NCBI GenBank assembly: GCA_002440825.1
Contig: DJVH01000096.1
Location: forward strand, 188,008-197,105
Source of the DNA: Bacteriovoracaceae bacterium UBA6261
GTDB lineage: Bacteria > Bdellovibrionota > Bacteriovoracia > Bacteriovoracales > Bacteriovoracaceae
Direction: 5' to 3'
DNA length: 9,098 nucleotides
Below the pieces are notes generated by a model that ran no database searches, was not told the DNA's origin, and saw only the letters and a program-made list of their open reading frames with translations. The position numbers and the translations under genes are program-made. How positions within the stretch are numbered: the stretch's first letter is position 1; each line of letters opens with the position of its first letter. Below, in pieces: positions 5,744-9,098 of the stretch.

Positions 5744-7471
5744 ATGGATCCGAGTAAAAAACCGCATCTAAGAATCGGCACAGGATTGATCTTAGGTCTG
5801 GTCATAGCAACAAATCCTGTCAGTGTTTTTGCACAGGGGAAAGGGAAAACCCATCCTGCTGAAGCAAAATACATGGGTGCACCAAGCGCAGTAAAGGTTT
5901 CGCCAAAATCTAAAAAAGAAGAAGCGAAATTTGCTCTTACTGACGAAGAAAACACACGTGCGAACAAGATCTATTTCGAAAGATGTGCCGGCTGTCACGG
6001 CGTTCTTAGAAAAGGAGCGACAGGAAAACCGTTAACGGTCGACAAAACTCGTCCGCTGGGAACGCGCTATCTTGAAAACTTCATCACTGATGGTTCAGGC
6101 GGCGGTATGCCTTCTTGGGAAAAAGAACTTTCCAAAGATGACATCAAACTTATGGCCAAGTATGTTCAAAATGATCCGATTGCTCCACCAGAGTTCGGGA
6201 TGAAGGACATGAAGGACACATGGAAAGTCATGATTCCACCTGAAAAACGTCCAACGAAAAAAATGAACAACTACAATATCAAAAACTTCTTTGCAGTCAC
6301 TCTTCGTGATGCTGGTGAAGTGGCGATCATTGACGGCGACACAAAAGAAATCGTCAACATCGTTAAAACGGGATATGCAGTTCACATTTCTCGTCTTTCA
6401 CACTCTGGAAGATACCTCTACACAATCGGTCGCGATGCTAAAATCGATTTGATCGACTTGTGGATGGAAAAGCCAGAAATCGTAGCTGAAATTAAAATTG
6501 GTCTTGAAGCAAGATCAGTTGAAACATCTAAGTACAAAGGCTATGAAGATAAACTGGCGATCGCCGGCGCTTACTGGCCACCTCAGTACGTCATCATGGA
6601 TGGAGAAACACTTGAGCCGAAAAAAATCGTTTCTACTCGTGGAAACGTTGTTGGAACTCAAGAATATCACCCAGAGCCACGTGTTGCTGCTATCGTTGCT
6701 TCACATGAGCATCCTGACTTCATCGTTAACGTAAAAGAAACTGGTAAAATCCTTCTTGTTAATTACCAGGACATCGAAAACCTGACTGTCACTGAAATTC
6801 AGGCAGCTCCGTTCCTTCACGATGGTGGATGGGATGCTTCGAAAAGATATTTCTTAACTGCTGCAAACAAATCTAACAAGATTGCTGTTGTAGACTCGAG
6901 AGAAAGAAAACTTGCGAAGCTGGTAGACGTTGGCGGCATTCCTCACCCAGGTCGCGGTGCTAACTTTACTTCAAAAGAATTTGGACCGGTTTGGGCAACT
7001 TCTCACTTAGGTGACGCTTCTATCGCTATCATCGGTACAGATCCTGATCACCACAAAGACAATGCGTGGAAACTGGTAAAAACACTGAAAGGCCAGGGCG
7101 GTGGTTCACTTTTCATCAAGACTCACCCTAAATCGAAAAATCTTTATGTAGATACTGCTCTTAACCCTGATGCGAAAATTTCTCAGTCAGTTGCAGTCTT
7201 CGATATCAACAATCTGGATGCGCCTTACAAGGTTCTTCCGATTGCTGAATGGGCAAATCTTGGCGAAGGAACTAAAAAAGTTGTTCAGCCTGAATACAAT
7301 GAGAACGGCGACGAAGTCTGGTTCTCTGTATGGAATGAGCAAAAATTGCGTTCAGCTATCGTAATAGTAGACGACAAGACTTTAACTGTTAAAAAAGTTA
7401 TCGACGACAAACGTATTATTACTCCGACTGGTAAATTCAACGTAAAAAACACTGTTGAAGATATTTACTAA
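5744..7471 (+). CDS. nirS: NirS, cytochrome cd1 nitrite reductase
   Basis: Periplasmic homodimeric enzyme that reduces nitrite to nitric oxide in denitrification. The 575-residue precursor has a Sec signal peptide (positive start, hydrophobic core at about 12-22, probable cleavage after SVFA at 30). A Lys/Ala/Pro-rich arm follows, with Tyr43 in AKYMGAPSAV at the position of P. aeruginosa Tyr10. The cytochrome c domain has CAGCH (81-85) and probable axial Met122 in GGGMPSW. The eight-bladed d1 propeller (about 180-575) has the d1 ligand His214 in YAVHISR and pocket histidines His321 (ASHEHPD) and His359 (FLHDGGWD). It also contains YWPPQYVIMDGETLEPK, PHPGRGANF, GGGSLFIKTHPKS and ITPTGKFNV. Many stretches look identical to the P. 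aeruginosa enzyme as I recall it. Codon choice (frequent AAC, ATC, GAC) looks more biased than in its neighbours, as expected for a highly expressed protein. It lies 21 bases before the NirN-like gene. Confidence 0.97.
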   Translation: MDPSKKPHLRIGTGLILGLVIATNPVSVFAQGKGKTHPAEAKYMGAPSAVKVSPKSKKEEAKFALTDEENTRANKIYFERCAGCHGVLRKGATGKPLTVDKTRPLGTRYLENFITDGSGGGMPSWEKELSKDDIKLMAKYVQNDPIAPPEFGMKDMKDTWKVMIPPEKRPTKKMNNYNIKNFFAVTLRDAGEVAIIDGDTKEIVNIVKTGYAVHISRLSHSGRYLYTIGRDAKIDLIDLWMEKPEIVAEIKIGLEARSVETSKYKGYEDKLAIAGAYWPPQYVIMDGETLEPKKIVSTRGNVVGTQEYHPEPRVAAIVASHEHPDFIVNVKETGKILLVNYQDIENLTVTEIQAAPFLHDGGWDASKRYFLTAANKSNKIAVVDSRERKLAKLVDVGGIPHPGRGANFTSKEFGPVWATSHLGDASIAIIGTDPDHHKDNAWKLVKTLKGQGGGSLFIKTHPKSKNLYVDTALNPDAKISQSVAVFDINNLDAPYKVLPIAEWANLGEGTKKVVQPEYNENGDEVWFSVWNEQKLRSAIVIVDDKTLTVKKVIDDKRIITPTGKFNVKNTVEDIY

Positions 7472-7476
7472 ATTAT

Positions 7477-7556
7477 AGGGAAATGGAGAGATATGAATAA
7501 ATTCTCAAAAGTATTCAGATTAATGTGTGTAGGGTTTGCTATCTCTCCATTTCTTT
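7477..7556 (+). promoter_or_regulatory. Inverted repeat predicted to hide the ribosome binding site of the NirN-like gene
   Basis: GAAATGGAGAGATA (7480-7493) is perfectly complementary to TATCTCTCCATTTC (7540-7553). The 14-bp stem can be lengthened to 17 by two G-U pairs and one A-U pair (7477-7479 with 7554-7556); the loop is 46 bases. The left arm holds the ribosome binding site GGAG (7485-7488) and the A of the start codon. The right arm lies in signal peptide codons. When folded it should reduce initiation of the downstream gene; it may also protect the 3' end of nirS mRNA. No T-run follows the stem, so it is not a typical terminator. Confidence 0.6.
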
Positions 7557-9098
7557 TACACGCGAGTGAAAATGGCAGGAAGATCTATCAAAACAGATGT
7601 GCTTCCTGTCATCATATCGAACGCATAGGTCTTTCAGCACCGCCGCTTCTTCCTGAAACACTTGATAAACTCACTGATGAAAAAATTGCCAAGGCCATTT
7701 CCAAAGGCCTGCCCAATACGCTGATGCCGGCCCATGCGGACTTGAGCCCTCAGGACATTGCTGATGTGACTGCTTATCTCCGCATCCCGAAGAAAATGCC
7801 TTGGGGGAAAAAGGAAATAGCACAAACTCTTGTAAAAGTTCCAGCTCCTGTCGTGGCGCCTGCACCTTTTAAAGACGTCCTCAATTTGACTGCAGTTGTT
7901 GAAAGAGGTGTTTCAAAAATCTGGCTGATGGAAAATGAGCGCATCCTGGACAAGTTTGATTTTTCCGATGTTCACGGAGGAATCAAGTACTCAAGAAATT
8001 ACCAGCGATTTTTTGTTCCTGCACGCAACGGCATGATTGGAAAATATAATGTCGGAAAAGGCTTTGACGGTAAAATCCGTGCCTGCATTTCTTTACGAAA
8101 CATCACTGTTTCCAATGACGACAAATATCTCGTCGTCTCCTGTTTGTACCCGCAACAGATGGTCGTTCTGAATCAGGAAGACTTGTCTGTGAAAAAAATC
8201 CTGCCTCTGGACGGAAAAGTCAGCGGCATTTATACACTCAATAATGAAAATACCGGACTTTTTACTTTCAGGGATTCACCACGAATGGGGAAATTTGATT
8301 TTAAAAGTCTGACTATCAAATATTTTAAACTGAACGAGCCTGTTGAAGATTTTTTTATTGATCCACTTGATAAGTTTTTAATCTCTTCATCCAGAAATGG
8401 TGAATATATTTCAGTGATTGATATCGCCAATCAAAAAACTGTTTTCGAGCAGGCGAGCAGCGGTATGCCTCACTTGTCATCGGCTTCCTATTGGTATGAT
8501 AAAGGAAATTTCTATTTTGCGACTTTTCATATCAAGTCCAATTTCATCTCTGTGTGGAAAATGTACGACTGGCAATTCATGAAAAAAATTGAAGTTGGCG
8601 GCAATGGATTCTTTGTCCGCTCACATACAAAGGCGCCTCAATTGTGGATTGATAACGGAAGTGATGAAGTTGTCCTGGTGGATAAAAAATCACTTGAAGT
8701 GACAAAGTTTAAACCGTTGCCTGGAAAGAAATTTACTCATACAGAGTTTTCCAAAGATGGAAGTATTGCTTACCTGAGCCTTTTTGACAAAGAGGGAAGT
8801 TTGATGCTTTTTGATACGGCCACGCTGAAAGAAATAAAAAGATTTGATATCAGTTTTCCCGTAGGGAAATACAATGTCGTCAACAAAGAAAGAGAATTTC
8901 TTCCCGTCAATCTGGGCGAATCCGTTTTTATGGGCAAATGCTGGGGATGTCACCATCCTGATGAAACGGCCTTCGGACCTTCCTTTAAAAAAATCGCCAG
9001 TATCCGTAGTAAAGACATGATTCGGACTCATCTCGATGGTCCAAGAATCAATGCCATTAATCTCGGCTATAAAAATCCGACCATGCCCGATATTCCTT
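7493..9098 (+). CDS. nirN: NirN-like c-d1-c cytochrome (3' end beyond window)
   Basis: Predicted exported diheme c-type cytochrome with a d1-binding propeller; the frame is open for 535 codons to the window edge. It has a signal peptide (hydrophobic at about 10-22, cleavage near HAS at 23-25), then a cytochrome c domain with CASCH (36-40) and probable ligand Met78 in LMPAHADLS. A Pro/Val/Ala-rich linker (114-126) precedes a propeller (about 130-470). Propeller motifs match NirN rather than NirS: His161 in DVHGGIKYS, FFVPARNGMIGKY, GGNGFFVRSHTKAP (His378), KFTHTEFSKDGS and PVGKYNVVNKE. A second cytochrome c domain then starts, with CWGCH (483-487) and NPTMPDIP at the edge (Met531 a candidate ligand). 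NirN of P. aeruginosa oxidises dihydro-heme d1 in the last step and has only the first c domain plus propeller. The extra domain may be a fused NirC-like electron carrier. ATG 7493 has GGAG four bases upstream. The symbol is by domain likeness; a third type of d1 protein is possible. Confidence 0.8.
   Translation, partial: MNKFSKVFRLMCVGFAISPFLLHASENGRKIYQNRCASCHHIERIGLSAPPLLPETLDKLTDEKIAKAISKGLPNTLMPAHADLSPQDIADVTAYLRIPKKMPWGKKEIAQTLVKVPAPVVAPAPFKDVLNLTAVVERGVSKIWLMENERILDKFDFSDVHGGIKYSRNYQRFFVPARNGMIGKYNVGKGFDGKIRACISLRNITVSNDDKYLVVSCLYPQQMVVLNQEDLSVKKILPLDGKVSGIYTLNNENTGLFTFRDSPRMGKFDFKSLTIKYFKLNEPVEDFFIDPLDKFLISSSRNGEYISVIDIANQKTVFEQASSGMPHLSSASYWYDKGNFYFATFHIKSNFISVWKMYDWQFMKKIEVGGNGFFVRSHTKAPQLWIDNGSDEVVLVDKKSLEVTKFKPLPGKKFTHTEFSKDGSIAYLSLFDKEGSLMLFDTATLKEIKRFDISFPVGKYNVVNKEREFLPVNLGESVFMGKCWGCHHPDETAFGPSFKKIASIRSKDMIRTHLDGPRINAINLGYKNPTMPDIP

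Larger units (their letters stand above)
221..9098 (+). other. Predicted single nir operon transcript
   Basis: Ten same-strand genes follow one another with overlaps of 11, 8, 4 and 5 bases or gaps of 0, 2, 3, 20 and 21 bases. No rho-independent terminator (stem followed by T-run) is visible at any junction. The only recognisable control region is the leader before 221. The order (precorrin-2 dehydrogenase, F, E, D, L, G, H, J, S, N) places nirS near the end, whereas P. aeruginosa has nirS first. An unseen internal promoter for nirS inside nirJ cannot be excluded; I found no Fnr-type box in 5580-5743. Confidence 0.7.

Noticed and set aside
5731..5998. Antisense open frames over the start of nirS
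   Set aside because: The translations are low-complexity mirror images of the nirS signal peptide and linker codons and have no start signals; treated as shadows.
7472..7556. Terminator between nirS and the next gene
   Set aside because: The inverted repeat has a 46-base loop, no uninterrupted T-run after it, and its right arm is within coding sequence; a role in translation or mRNA stability fits better.
1..9098. CRISPR arrays, insertion sequences, tRNA or rRNA genes, phage or attachment sites
   Set aside because: I saw no periodic direct repeats, transposase motifs, tRNA-like clover-leaf sequence or integrase genes; the window is filled with nir genes.

Overview
The window is a denitrification locus. 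It holds an almost complete heme d1 biosynthesis operon that runs straight into the gene for cytochrome cd1 nitrite reductase (nirS) and a second d1-type cytochrome, all on the + strand. By eye the base composition leans to AT. The predicted lipoprotein, the Sec-exported c-type cytochromes and the nir system point to a Gram-negative bacterium. NirS resembles the Pseudomonas aeruginosa type as I remember it, although base composition and codon use look unlike Pseudomonas. A Bdellovibrionota/Bacteriovorax-like or other AT-leaning proteobacterial host is a low-confidence guess.

Layout: 1-220 is a regulatory leader with three Fnr/Dnr-like palindromes (28-41, 88-101, 153-166). Then follow a precorrin-2 dehydrogenase of the CysG N-terminal/Met8p/SirC type (221-796), nirF (786-1868), nirE (1871-2647), four AsnC/Lrp-fold siroheme decarboxylase subunits nirD-nirL-nirG-nirH (2640-4538), the radical SAM gene nirJ (4542-5723), nirS (5744-7471), and a NirN-like gene that runs off the right edge (7493-9098). 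Every junction is an overlap or a gap of 0 to 21 bases, and I see no terminator inside, so one long transcript is the simplest reading. No stretch over about 220 bases lacks a gene.

How the genes work together: NirE methylates uroporphyrinogen III to precorrin-2. The first gene oxidises it to sirohydrochlorin and may insert iron. NirDLGH remove two carboxyl groups from siroheme. NirJ converts two propionates to oxo groups. Periplasmic NirF and the NirN-like protein act late, and NirS receives heme d1 to reduce nitrite to nitric oxide. No separate nirC or nirM gene is present here.

Most unusual points: (i) the NirN-like protein carries a second CxxCH cytochrome domain after its propeller (c-d1-c order); (ii) a 14-bp perfect inverted repeat (7480-7493 with 7540-7553) would bury that gene's ribosome binding site; (iii) nirG has no good canonical start and seems to begin at ATT (3555), behind a well placed AGGAG; (iv) the leader has an ordered set of Fnr/Dnr boxes; (v) weak start codons in the enzyme genes contrast with ATG plus a perfect AAGGAGGT at nirS.
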